From Nitrobacteraceae bacterium AZCC 1564 (GTDB taxonomy: Bacteria > Pseudomonadota > Alphaproteobacteria > Rhizobiales > Xanthobacteraceae), in the NCBI GenBank assembly GCA_036924835.1, contig JBAGRR010000001.1, positions 4,479,001-4,543,000 on the forward strand: a stretch of 64,000 nucleotides of DNA. The letters run 5' to 3'. Shown in pieces: positions 18,038 through 26,091 of the stretch. Within the stretch, counting starts at the first letter, position 1, and each line of letters begins with the position of its first letter. Under the pieces are notes generated by a model, which saw nothing but the letters and a program-made list of their open reading frames with translations, was not told where the DNA came from and made no database searches. A program made the position numbers and the translations under genes.

Positions 18038-18823
18038 TTGTCAGAGTCTCTCGTCCGTCTTGAAAAGCGCGGTGCTATTTCCATCATCACGCTCGATAAT
18101 CCGCCAGTGAATGCGGCATCAACGAAGCTGATGAACGCGCTGCATGCGCGGCTCGACGAAGTCGAGCGCGACAAGGAAGCGCGCTGCGTCATCCTCACCG
18201 GTGCGGGCGAGAAGGCATTCTGCGCTGGAGGTGACCTGCGGGAAGAAAAGGATTTCGGCAGCCCGGAAGCCTCGAAAGCGTTCCGCGCGCTGGGTCGGAA
18301 AACGCTCAATCGCCTCGAACTGTTTCCGATTCCGATCGTAGCGGCGATTCACGGCTACTGCATCGGCGGCGGTACAGCCATCGGATGGGCCTGCGATATC
18401 CGTCTTGCTGCAGACAATACGGTATTTCGCGCGGGCGATGCGTATATCGGAATGGTGCCGAGCTGGGGCATGGGCCTGACGCGCCTGCCGCGTTATGTCG
18501 GCCGTAATCGTGCCCTCGACATCCTGCTGCTGGGGCAGGATTTCGATGCCAAGACCGCCTATGACTTCGGTCTCGTGACGCGCGTGGTGAAAAAAGAAGA
18601 CCTTGCGAAGGAAGCCATGAGCGTCGCCGAGCGTATTGCCACGGCATCGCCGACGGCGATCAAGGCGACGCGTGATGCCATCGCCTTCAACTCGCGAGAG
18701 ACCTGGAAGGACATGGTCGATTTCGAAATCGAGATTTGCGAGAAGGTCTTTGCCCATCCCGACGCGCATGAAGGACCGAAGGCATTCTCCGAAAAGCGCA
18801 AGCCAAAGTTCGGAGCCCTTTGA
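18038..18823 (+). CDS. Enoyl-CoA hydratase/isomerase family protein
   Basis: 261 residues of the crotonase fold, starting with TTG at 18038 behind GGAAGGA. The oxyanion-hole segments are GAGEKAFCAGGDLRE near residue 58 and HGYCIGGGTAIGWACDIRLA near residue 105. The usual hydratase acid GMVPSWGMGLTRLPR follows. It hydrates or isomerizes an enoyl-CoA. Position between the transporter and an acyl-CoA synthetase, with a TGATG overlap to the latter, suggests it acts on the CoA ester of the imported acid. The exact substrate is open. Confidence 0.9.
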   Translation: MSESLVRLEKRGAISIITLDNPPVNAASTKLMNALHARLDEVERDKEARCVILTGAGEKAFCAGGDLREEKDFGSPEASKAFRALGRKTLNRLELFPIPIVAAIHGYCIGGGTAIGWACDIRLAADNTVFRAGDAYIGMVPSWGMGLTRLPRYVGRNRALDILLLGQDFDAKTAYDFGLVTRVVKKEDLAKEAMSVAERIATASPTAIKATRDAIAFNSRETWKDMVDFEIEICEKVFAHPDAHEGPKAFSEKRKPKFGAL

Positions 18824-20937
18824 TGGGTGTTCAAAGCCTGCTCAGGCCAAAATCAATTGCCATTGTCGGAGCCTCGGAAAAGGTCGGCCCCGGATTCAAC
18901 GCGGTCAAAGCGCTCGAATTCGTGGGCTACGAAGGAGAGGTTTATCTCGTCAACCCGCGCTCTCCCGAGCTCTTCGGTCGGCGCACCTATGCGTCGCTGG
19001 ATGATATCCCGGGAAACGTTGACGCCATTTTCGTCGCGGTAGGCGCCGAGGCGGTCGTTGACGTTGCCAAGCAGGCGGTTCGCAAGGGCGCAGGCGCCAT
19101 GGCGATCCTGTCGAGCGGCTTCGGCGAGACGGAGGATGGCAAGGTGGCCCAGCAGGCTTTGGTTGATATTGCGGAAGCCAACGACATCGCTGTGTGCGGG
19201 CCGAACTGCCTTGGCTTGCTGAATTTCGTCGGACGTGCTGCGTTGTTCGGCACGTCCTTGCCTGATGACGTCAAGCGCGGCGGTGTTGCGGCGATTGTTC
19301 AAAGCGGCTCCGTGGGCATCGCGTTGCTCAACTCAGCCAGAGGCGTCGGCTTCAGCTATCTCATCACCACGGGGAACGAAGCCGTCACTTCTGCGGCTGA
19401 TTACATCGATGCGGTGATCGATGATCCGAACGTCACGACGATTCTGGTGTTCGCCGAGCAGATCAAGAAGCCGGCGGCATTCATGAAGGCGTTGCGGCGC
19501 GCCCGTGAGGTTGGCAAGCCCGTGATTGTTCTCAAGAGCGGCCGCTCGCAATCGGGCAAGGCGGCGGTCATGGCCCACACCGGCGCCATTGCAGGAAGCG
19601 ATGAGGCTTGTGATGCGGCGCTGCTTGCGGCTGGCGCGATGCAGGTTCATTCGATCGATGAATTGATCGAGACGGCACTGCTCGCTTCGAGCATCCGTGC
19701 GCGCCCGACGGCGACCCAGATTGGCGGTCTGTCTCTCTCAGGAGGTGAGATCGCGCTAGTGCTGGACGCTGCTGAAGAACTTGGCGTGGAGTTTGCGCCG
19801 CTCGGCTCGGCGAAGCCGAAGGTGAAAGAGCTGCTTCCGCCGTTCGCACACCTGTCCAATCCGTTGGACCTGACTTGGGCCGGGCTTTACGATCCGGCCG
19901 TCGCGCGGGATTGCGCACATGCGATCGCGTCGCAGACCGATGTGGGCATGCTTGTGTTGATCCAGGACGCACCAAGCCGGCTTGGTGTCCAGCAGGCGAC
20001 CCGCTATTCGAAATTGCTTGAAGCAGTTGCAAGCGGTGCCGCAGCGGCCAACACGCCGGTGGTGGCGTTGTCGAACGTATCGGACCAGCCTCATGCCGCA
20101 CTTCAGGAGGTCGCGGACAAGGTCGGAATTCCCTATCTGCGCGGGACACGAGTGGGGCTCTCCGCCATCTCTCACTACTTGAGATGGTCGGCGAACTCGG
20201 TGCGTGCACCCGCCGCGGATTCAGCGAGCGCGGCGCGCCTCGCCAAATCCGGTCTTGACCTGGTGCCGTCACACCGTTTGGCGGCCGAGCATGAAGCGCG
20301 CGACGTGCTCAAGAGTTACGGTGTCGAAGGACCGCGTGAAACTTTTGCGACGTCGGTGAATGAGGCTGTCGCGGCCGCGGAAGAGATCGGTTTCCCGATT
20401 GTGCTGAAGGGGCTTGTTGAGAACATGGTTCACAAGTCCGACGCCGGGCTTGTGAAGGTCGGTCTCACTTCGGCTGAGGCCGTCCGAAGCGCGGCTGAGG
20501 CGATGCTGGTGTCCGCCGCCAAGGTGGAAGGCAAATTTCTTGGCTTCCTGGTTCAACGGAAGGTCTCTTCGCTTGGCGAAATCTTTATCGGCGCAAGAGT
20601 CGATGCCGATTTCGGTCCGTTGATCGTCGTTGGTGCAGGCGGCGTTCAAGTCGAGCTCTATAAGGATGTGGCCATCCGGCTTGCGCCGATCGATGAAGAT
20701 GCGGCGAGAGAAGCCATCGCCTCGACAAAGGTTGCACAGCTTCTGGGTGGTTTTCGCGGAGCACCCGCGGGCGACATCCAGGCTGTGGCCCGGACAGTCA
20801 GTGCACTGTCGCGATTCATGGCGGACTTTTCCGATCGGATTCATGAGATCGAGATCAATCCGCTCGCTGTGCTGGAAAATGGAAAGGGTTGTGTTGCCCT
20901 GGACTGCGTGCTGATTCCGAAAGGGCACGCGCACTAG
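18823..20937 (+). CDS. ADP-forming acyl-CoA synthetase (acetate--CoA ligase family)
   Basis: About 704 residues in the order CoA-binding Rossmann domain (1-130, SIAIVGASEKVGPGFNAVKA), succinyl-CoA-synthetase-like domain (150-290, IVQSGSVGIALLNSA) with the phospho-His-like motif AHTGAIAGSDEA near residue 250, a linker domain, and a C-terminal ATP-grasp domain (from about 480: FPIVLKGLVENMVHKSDAGLVKVGL). It activates a carboxylic acid with CoA. It starts one base into the stop of the hydratase gene. Its TAG stop is formed by the CTAG end of repeat E3, so the last residues may differ from relatives. No acetyltransferase domain is fused. Confidence 0.9.
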   Translation: MGVQSLLRPKSIAIVGASEKVGPGFNAVKALEFVGYEGEVYLVNPRSPELFGRRTYASLDDIPGNVDAIFVAVGAEAVVDVAKQAVRKGAGAMAILSSGFGETEDGKVAQQALVDIAEANDIAVCGPNCLGLLNFVGRAALFGTSLPDDVKRGGVAAIVQSGSVGIALLNSARGVGFSYLITTGNEAVTSAADYIDAVIDDPNVTTILVFAEQIKKPAAFMKALRRAREVGKPVIVLKSGRSQSGKAAVMAHTGAIAGSDEACDAALLAAGAMQVHSIDELIETALLASSIRARPTATQIGGLSLSGGEIALVLDAAEELGVEFAPLGSAKPKVKELLPPFAHLSNPLDLTWAGLYDPAVARDCAHAIASQTDVGMLVLIQDAPSRLGVQQATRYSKLLEAVASGAAAANTPVVALSNVSDQPHAALQEVADKVGIPYLRGTRVGLSAISHYLRWSANSVRAPAADSASAARLAKSGLDLVPSHRLAAEHEARDVLKSYGVEGPRETFATSVNEAVAAAEEIGFPIVLKGLVENMVHKSDAGLVKVGLTSAEAVRSAAEAMLVSAAKVEGKFLGFLVQRKVSSLGEIFIGARVDADFGPLIVVGAGGVQVELYKDVAIRLAPIDEDAAREAIASTKVAQLLGGFRGAPAGDIQAVARTVSALSRFMADFSDRIHEIEINPLAVLENGKGCVALDCVLIPKGHAH

Positions 20938-20977
20938 AGCAAATTCGGTTCTGATTGAATCAGAACCGAAGCTCTAG
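20934..20977. repeat. Short-loop hairpin E3, left end of a GCTCTAG repeat
   Basis: CTAGAGC (20934-20940) pairs with GCTCTAG (20971-20977), and a 12-bp inner stem TTCGGTTCTGAT/ATCAGAACCGAA (20944-20955, 20959-20970) has a 3-nt loop. Downstream GCGTTTTC (20992-20999) is complementary to GAAAACGC at 21193-21200, which ends in GCTCTAG (21199-21205). The whole 20934-21205 unit resembles an interspersed repeat I recall from rhizobial genomes, here interrupted by E4 and E5. Confidence 0.8.
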
Positions 20978-21011
20978 ACTCTTGTTTTGACGCGTTTTCT
21001 TCACGGGAATG

Positions 21012-21086
21012 AGTGGAGCGGATTTGACGTTCGCACCCTGCTTACTGCGAGGTTGTAATGCGAACGTCAAATCCTAAAGCTCCACT
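21012..21086. repeat. Long hairpin element E4
   Basis: Outer arms AGTGGAGC (21012-21019) and GCTCCACT (21079-21086), inner 15-bp arms GGATTTGACGTTCGC (21020-21034) and 21060-21074, with TAAA unpaired on the right arm and a 25-nt loop. The terminal CT/AG of the family consensus is lost on both sides. Pairs with E5 across a 15-nt spacer. Confidence 0.87.
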
Positions 21087-21101
21087 TAAATCATAGATTT
21101 G

Positions 21102-21177
21102 CTAGTGGTCCTTTGATTTGAGCGTTCGCAACAATGCTTGCTGAGATGGGAGGCGAACGTTCAAATCGGACCACTAG
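21102..21177. repeat. Long hairpin element E5
   Basis: Outer arms CTAGTGGTCC (21102-21111) and GGACCACTAG (21168-21177), TTT bulge on the left (21112-21114), inner 15-bp arms 21115-21129 and 21153-21167 with one mismatch, and a 23-nt loop. It ends 42 nt before the GntR start codon. Confidence 0.9.
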
Positions 21178-21219
21178 GTAGCCACTTCGCTCGAAAACGC
21201 TCTAGACCGGACTTGAGGA

Positions 21220-21951
21220 ATGATAGGCAGCACTTTGAACAACGATCTCGGGAGGGCAGGGCAGGCCTATCGCGAGATCAAGCGTCGCATTACGGAGCTG
21301 GTTTACAACCCGGGCGACAAGTTGTCCGAAGTCCGGATTGCCAACGAACTCGGGTTTGGCCGCTCGCCGGTGCGGACCGCATTTTCTCGGCTTCAGAGCG
21401 AAGGCTGGATCGAGATCTCGCCGCAGAGTGGCACTTTCGTCCGCGGTCTTTCGGATACCGAGATTACGGAGATTCTGGAGACACGGCTTGTTCTGGAATC
21501 CTATCTTGCCGGCCGCGCTGCCAAGAAGATTACCGATGCTGAACTGGCCAATCTTCGCGCTGCCTTTGTGGTCTTTGGTGAAAGGGTCGCCAGCGACAAG
21601 CTGGACGACTACCTCGAACTCGATCTTCAATTTCATCTCGCGATCTATAAAGCGGCCGGCAACCAGCTCATCACGGGGATCCTGACCAACCTGATCGACA
21701 AGATCTGTTGGATCAGGCGGGGCAGCGCCAATTCACCAAACCGGATTCAGGATGCATTTGGTGAAATTCTCGCGGTGCTCGAGGCGCTCGAAGCGCGTAA
21801 TGAGAAAGCAGCTTCTGCTGCGATGCGAAAGCACATCCAGTCAACACTCGATTTCAGAAAACGTGGCGAAACCTCGAATGGCGAGCGTCCTTTGCACGCG
21901 CGGCAAGAGTCTCAGGCGACGCTGAAGAAGATTGCAAGGTCTCGAAAGTAA
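21220..21951 (+). CDS. GntR-family transcriptional regulator (FadR/FCD subgroup)
   Basis: 243 residues. An N-terminal winged helix (residues 8-75: YREIKRRITELVYNPGDKLSEVRIANELGFGRSPVRTAFSRLQSEGWIEISPQSGTF) is followed by an all-helical FCD ligand domain with the metal-type positions LELDLQFHLAIYKAAGN. FCD regulators answer to small organic acids. It sits between the transporter/acyl-CoA operon and the thiamine-diphosphate gene, which starts 8 nt after it. A FadR-type palindrome at 15311-15330 is a likely target. Its own promoter region is filled by repeats E3-E5. Confidence 0.9.
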   Translation: MIGSTLNNDLGRAGQAYREIKRRITELVYNPGDKLSEVRIANELGFGRSPVRTAFSRLQSEGWIEISPQSGTFVRGLSDTEITEILETRLVLESYLAGRAAKKITDAELANLRAAFVVFGERVASDKLDDYLELDLQFHLAIYKAAGNQLITGILTNLIDKICWIRRGSANSPNRIQDAFGEILAVLEALEARNEKAASAAMRKHIQSTLDFRKRGETSNGERPLHARQESQATLKKIARSRK

Positions 21952-21959
21952 GGAGCATT

Positions 21960-23657
21960 ATGACCACGCCTCCAAGTACTGCAGAAATCTTCCTTCGTTC
22001 GCTAGGCCGGCTCGGCGTCGAGTATATTTTTGGTAACGCTGGTACCGATGCGGCGCCAATCATTGAAGCGTATGCACGGTGTGGGATGGACGGCGGCGAG
22101 AGTTTGCCCGTTCCTGTTCTGGCAACTCACGAAAATCTAGCGCTTACGATGGCTCATGGCTACGCGATGGTATCCGGGAAGCTCCCTGCTGCCTTTGTCC
22201 ATGTGAGCGTAGGTACTGCGAACGCTGTGTGCCCTATCATGAATGCAGCGCGAGAGAATGTTCCTATTCTCCTCAGCGCGGGGAGGACGCCGATATATGA
22301 GGACGATCGCGTCGGCTCGCGCGACTCTTATATCCATTGGGGGCAGGAGATGTTTGATCAGGCATCTTTGCTGCGTGAGTTCGTAAAGTGGGACTACGAA
22401 CTACGTGGACCTGCCCAGGTCGAAACCGTTGTGCAGCGGGCCGTGAGTATAGCTATGTCCGAGCCGCGCGGACCGGTTTACCTTTCCTTGCCTCGTGAGG
22501 TTTTGGCAGAGCCGATGCCTGCGGGGTACGACGCTGCTAAGTCGTCCTCGCTTGCCCGAGCGCTTCCGTCACGACCATCCGCCGAAGGCATCAGAGCTGC
22601 GGCCGACATACTCTCCACTGCGCAAAAACCGTTGATCATTGCGGGGAATAGCGGCCGTGATCCAAGCGCGGTCGCTGAACTCGTTGCATTCGCGGAAGAC
22701 TTTCAGATTCCTGTCGTTCAGCATCGCCCCCGCTATATGCAGTTTCCGTCGGAGCACCCATTAAATCTTGGCTACGAGCCGGCAGGCCTCGTAGAGCAAG
22801 CAGACGCAATCCTGGTGCTTGATTGCGACGTGCCATGGATTCCGAAGCTTTCACCGCTACGGCCGGATTGTCGGGTCATTCACGCGGGTCCGGATCCGCT
22901 ATTTGGCGCGATCCCGATCCGTGGCTTTCAGTGCGACCTCGCACTAACGTGCAATATCGATGCGCTTCTGATCGATCTGACGTCAGAAATGGAAAGACGT
23001 ACCGCCGATCTTTCGAGCCGGCGAGCGTGGTTGCAGGGAGAAAGCAAGAAACGGAAGGAAAATCGCGCGTCCAAACTTGCAAGCGCTAGCGCAATGCACC
23101 CGATACACCCCGCGTGGGTCAGCCATTGTATCGAACAGGTCAAAGGCGATGCGATCCTCGTCAACGAATATACGCTGATGCTGGATCACTGCAGTTTTAA
23201 CGAGCCAGGAAGCTATTTCGGATCGAGCTCCGCTTCTGGTTTAGGCTGGGGCATGGGAGCGGCACTGGGAGCCAAGCTCGCTGAACCCGATAGCCTGGTG
23301 ATCGCGACACTGGGCGATGGCGCTTATCTCTTCGCCAACCCAGTGGCTGGGCACTATGCCTCGCATCAACATAAGCTGCCGGTGCTCTTCGTCATCTTCA
23401 ATAACGGTATGTGGGACGCGGTTCGCCAAGCTACGATTAAGGTCTACCCGGATGGTGGGGCATCCACAGCCAACAGGCACGTACTGACGGAGCTCGACGG
23501 CCTACCGGCATTCGAGCAGGTCTGCATCGCGGCGGGAGGATATGGTGAACGCGTCGAGAATGCTGCGGATCTACCCGCTGCGCTCGAACGGGCGCTGAAT
23601 GCGGTGCGAAACGAAAAACGCCAAGCCTTGCTCAACGTCATCTGCCAACCCCGTTGA
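21960..23657 (+). CDS. Thiamine-diphosphate-dependent enzyme (acetolactate synthase-like decarboxylase)
   Basis: 565 residues with the three domains of the ThDP decarboxylase family. The catalytic Glu lies in ATHENLALTMAHGYA near residue 57, and the cofactor motif GDGAYLFANP...NNGMW (GDG-x-N) near residues 450-485. It probably decarboxylates or ligates a 2-oxo acid or an oxalyl-type CoA ester; benzoylformate-decarboxylase-like chemistry is possible, but residues fixing substrate are not recognized. AAGGAGC precedes the ATG. The gene and the following one use visibly more A/T-ending codons than their neighbours, suggesting separate ancestry. Confidence 0.85.
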   Translation: MTTPPSTAEIFLRSLGRLGVEYIFGNAGTDAAPIIEAYARCGMDGGESLPVPVLATHENLALTMAHGYAMVSGKLPAAFVHVSVGTANAVCPIMNAARENVPILLSAGRTPIYEDDRVGSRDSYIHWGQEMFDQASLLREFVKWDYELRGPAQVETVVQRAVSIAMSEPRGPVYLSLPREVLAEPMPAGYDAAKSSSLARALPSRPSAEGIRAAADILSTAQKPLIIAGNSGRDPSAVAELVAFAEDFQIPVVQHRPRYMQFPSEHPLNLGYEPAGLVEQADAILVLDCDVPWIPKLSPLRPDCRVIHAGPDPLFGAIPIRGFQCDLALTCNIDALLIDLTSEMERRTADLSSRRAWLQGESKKRKENRASKLASASAMHPIHPAWVSHCIEQVKGDAILVNEYTLMLDHCSFNEPGSYFGSSSASGLGWGMGAALGAKLAEPDSLVIATLGDGAYLFANPVAGHYASHQHKLPVLFVIFNNGMWDAVRQATIKVYPDGGASTANRHVLTELDGLPAFEQVCIAAGGYGERVENAADLPAALERALNAVRNEKRQALLNVICQPR

Positions 23658-23691
23658 AACTGAGCATCACGATGGAAGAGAGGGATCTTAA

Positions 23692-24765
23692 ATGAAACTG
23701 TCGCGTCGCCATTTTATTGCGTCAGGTGCAGCGTTACCCTTCGCAATCCAATCAAGATCTACGCAGGCAGCAACGACCAAGATTCGCTATCTTCTGACCT
23801 CGCCGGTGCCGGACGTGGCATCGGCAGTTCATGCATCGATTCCAAAGGCGCTGGGATACTGGAATGCGTCGGGAATCGATGTGGAGGTCGCGCCGTTCAG
23901 CGGATCGAGCGGGGCTACCCAGGTCGTGCTTTCTGGCCGCGCAGACTTTACCATGGCGAGCCCCGAGCCGCTGCTGGCCGCCAAACAAGAGGGGGCGGAG
24001 CTCCTTGCTGTCTATAACCATACGCGGGAAGCAATCTATGACATCGCCGTAGAGGAATCTTCGCCAATCCAAAAGCTGGAAGACCTTAAGGGCAAAACGA
24101 TTGGTGTCACCAACCTAAGCAGCGGTGCATACCCGTTCGCGAAAGCGATGCTATCGACAGCCGGTATTGATCCCGACAAAGACGTAAAATGGTTTCCCGT
24201 CGGATTGGGGCCACAAACCGCTAATTTCTTGCAATCCAAGCAGATCGATGCGCTCGCCCTGTGGGACTATGCTTACGCCATTCTTGAAAATCTCGGATTC
24301 AAGTTTCGTCATTTTACGACACCGGAAATGTCGTCGCTCCTCTCTTTTATGTTGGTTGGTAACGAAGCTTTTGTAGCCAAGAATCCAGAAGCGACCATGA
24401 AGATGGCGCAAGGCATAGCGAAGTCCGTGATCTTCACGCGAACGAACCCGGAAGCCGCTGTACGGCTGCACTGGAAGGCATTTCCAGCAACAAAGCCGAC
24501 CAACGTTCCGGAAGATGTGGCGCTAAAGCACGCTGTACATGTCTTAAATTCGCGGCTCGACAAGTATCGCATCGAAGGCCGAAAGACGCCGAAGTGGGGC
24601 TTCTTTGAAAAGGAAGATTGGGAGAATACGCAGAACTTTTATGAGAAGATCGGGTTCATCAAAAAGAAGGTCGACGTTAATCACTATTACACAAATCGCT
24701 TCGTTGAGAAGATCGCCGATTTCGATCCCAACGAAATTATTGCCAGCGCAAAATCCTTCAAGTGA
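23692..24765 (+). CDS. ABC transporter substrate-binding protein, paralogue of the 15353 gene
   Basis: 357 residues with a twin-arginine type signal (LSRRHFIASGAALPF...STQA). The mature sequence follows the 15353 protein almost segment by segment: KIRYLLTSPVPDVA, GSSGATQVVLSGRADFTMASPEPLL, VYNHTREAIYDIAV, DLKGKTIGVTNLSSGAYPFAKAML, IDALALWDYAYAILE. By eye over half of residues are equal. It has no permease or ATPase of its own and probably feeds the 16414-18010 transporter. Notably the first copy uses a Sec-like signal while this one looks like a Tat signal. Confidence 0.88.
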   Translation: MKLSRRHFIASGAALPFAIQSRSTQAATTKIRYLLTSPVPDVASAVHASIPKALGYWNASGIDVEVAPFSGSSGATQVVLSGRADFTMASPEPLLAAKQEGAELLAVYNHTREAIYDIAVEESSPIQKLEDLKGKTIGVTNLSSGAYPFAKAMLSTAGIDPDKDVKWFPVGLGPQTANFLQSKQIDALALWDYAYAILENLGFKFRHFTTPEMSSLLSFMLVGNEAFVAKNPEATMKMAQGIAKSVIFTRTNPEAAVRLHWKAFPATKPTNVPEDVALKHAVHVLNSRLDKYRIEGRKTPKWGFFEKEDWENTQNFYEKIGFIKKKVDVNHYYTNRFVEKIADFDPNEIIASAKSFK

Positions 24766-24850
24766 CTTCAAAGGTGGGCGACTGAATGCCTTGAAAGCTC
24801 GCGCAAGCCTCCTCGCCTGCTGAGTGTGTCATAACAATGATCTGCTGAAT

Positions 24851-24880
24851 TTCAGGAACCATCCAGCGGGCGGTCCTGAA
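24851..24880. terminator. Terminator-like hairpin between convergent genes
   Basis: TTCAGGAACC (24851-24860) pairs with GGTCCTGAA (24872-24880) with one bulged A and an 11-nt loop. It lies between the converging binding-protein gene (ends 24765) and cation-efflux gene (ends 24912). There is no long T-run, so it is a candidate only. Confidence 0.4.
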
Positions 24881-24911
24881 TCATTGGCCTCGTTTAGAGA
24901 AGAGGGCCGAC

Positions 24912-25862
24912 CTAAACAATGTGTTCAGGCGCCAACGCGCATTCTGACGAGGGGGCCGTTTCGACCTGAATCGTCGTGTGATGAATTCCGAAATTTTCCC
25001 GGAGCTGCTGGGAGATTTCGAAGAGGAACGCATCGCCCGGCTGGCCGCTGGGCATGACCAGATGGCACGTCAGCGCAATCTCCGTTGTGCTCATCGGCCA
25101 GATATGAAGATCGTGAACTTGAACCACGCCTGAACGCTGACCGAGATAGTTTCGCACGGCAGCGGGATCGATCGCCATGGGCACTGCGCTCAGCGACATC
25201 GCCATGCTTTCGCGCAGCAAGCTCCATGTGCCCCAAACGATGACCGCGACGATCACGAGGCTTGTCATGGGATCGAGCCAGAGCCAGCCGGTGGCCATGA
25301 TTGCAAAGCCTGCAACGACAACACCGGCTGATACGGCGGCATCGGCTGCCATATGCAGATAAGCCCCGCGAATGTTGAGATCATTCTTGCGCCCGGAAGC
25401 AAACAGCCAGGCGGTAACGCCGTTGATGACGATACCAATTGCGGCGACTGCAATGACCGTGAGTTCTGCAACGGGTTGTGGATTGAAGAGGCGCAGGATC
25501 GCTTCCCAGGCGATCGCGCCGACAGCCAGCAGCAGAAAAACGGCATTGAATAATGCGGCGAGGATTGAAGAGCCGCGAAGTCCGTACGTATAGCGCGGCG
25601 AGGGAGGTCGTTTGGATAGGATCACTGCAATCCAGGCGACCACCAGTCCGAGCACATCGGACAGGTTATGGCCGGCATCGGCGATCAAGGCCATCGAGTT
25701 GCTGAGATAGCCGAAGATGGCTTCAGCTACGACGAAAGCCGTATTCAGACCTATTCCAATGGCAAAGGCTGTACCGAAATTTGCAGGGGCATGGACGTGG
25801 CCGCCTGGACCATGGTCATGGCTCGCGTGGCTGTGACCGGCGTGGTCATGCGAATGCGTCAT
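24912..25862 (-). CDS. Cation diffusion facilitator (CzcD/ZitB-like zinc efflux)
   Basis: 316 residues from the ATG at 25862, which starts the His-rich segment THSHDHAGHSHASHDHGPGGHVH; a start 25 codons earlier is open but adds a non-conserved tail. Six membrane helices follow. The transport-site motifs are ADAGHNLSD in helix 2 and HMAADAAVSAG in helix 5, the DxxxD/HxxxD pattern of Zn/Cd/Co exporters. The C-terminal cytoplasmic domain contains VHDLHIWPMSTTEIALTCH. It exports divalent metal in exchange for protons. No metal regulator is adjacent. Confidence 0.92.
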   Translation of the reverse strand: MTHSHDHAGHSHASHDHGPGGHVHAPANFGTAFAIGIGLNTAFVVAEAIFGYLSNSMALIADAGHNLSDVLGLVVAWIAVILSKRPPSPRYTYGLRGSSILAALFNAVFLLLAVGAIAWEAILRLFNPQPVAELTVIAVAAIGIVINGVTAWLFASGRKNDLNIRGAYLHMAADAAVSAGVVVAGFAIMATGWLWLDPMTSLVIVAVIVWGTWSLLRESMAMSLSAVPMAIDPAAVRNYLGQRSGVVQVHDLHIWPMSTTEIALTCHLVMPSGQPGDAFLFEISQQLRENFGIHHTTIQVETAPSSECALAPEHIV

Positions 25863-26091
25863 GAGCGTCTCTTGGTCTGGCAGTCGGGTAGCGTTGTGCT
25901 GCCAGATATGTCTTGCCTGCGGAGTGAATACTATCACGCTCGTGTGGTTCAGAAGTTCGCTGGAGGGACTACGGGTTTAGTCATGAAAGAATTGCAATTT
26001 ACGGGACGTTATCCATTTTCGGCTATGGAATGGCCTAAGGCCGGAGCATCCCGGTCATTTTTGTATGAGTGGTTCGTTTTGGGGGATTGCG

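Noticed and set aside
20934-21205. CRISPR-like array or insertion sequence
   Set aside because: Repeats are palindromes of differing sequence without equal spacers, and no transposase or cas gene is present.
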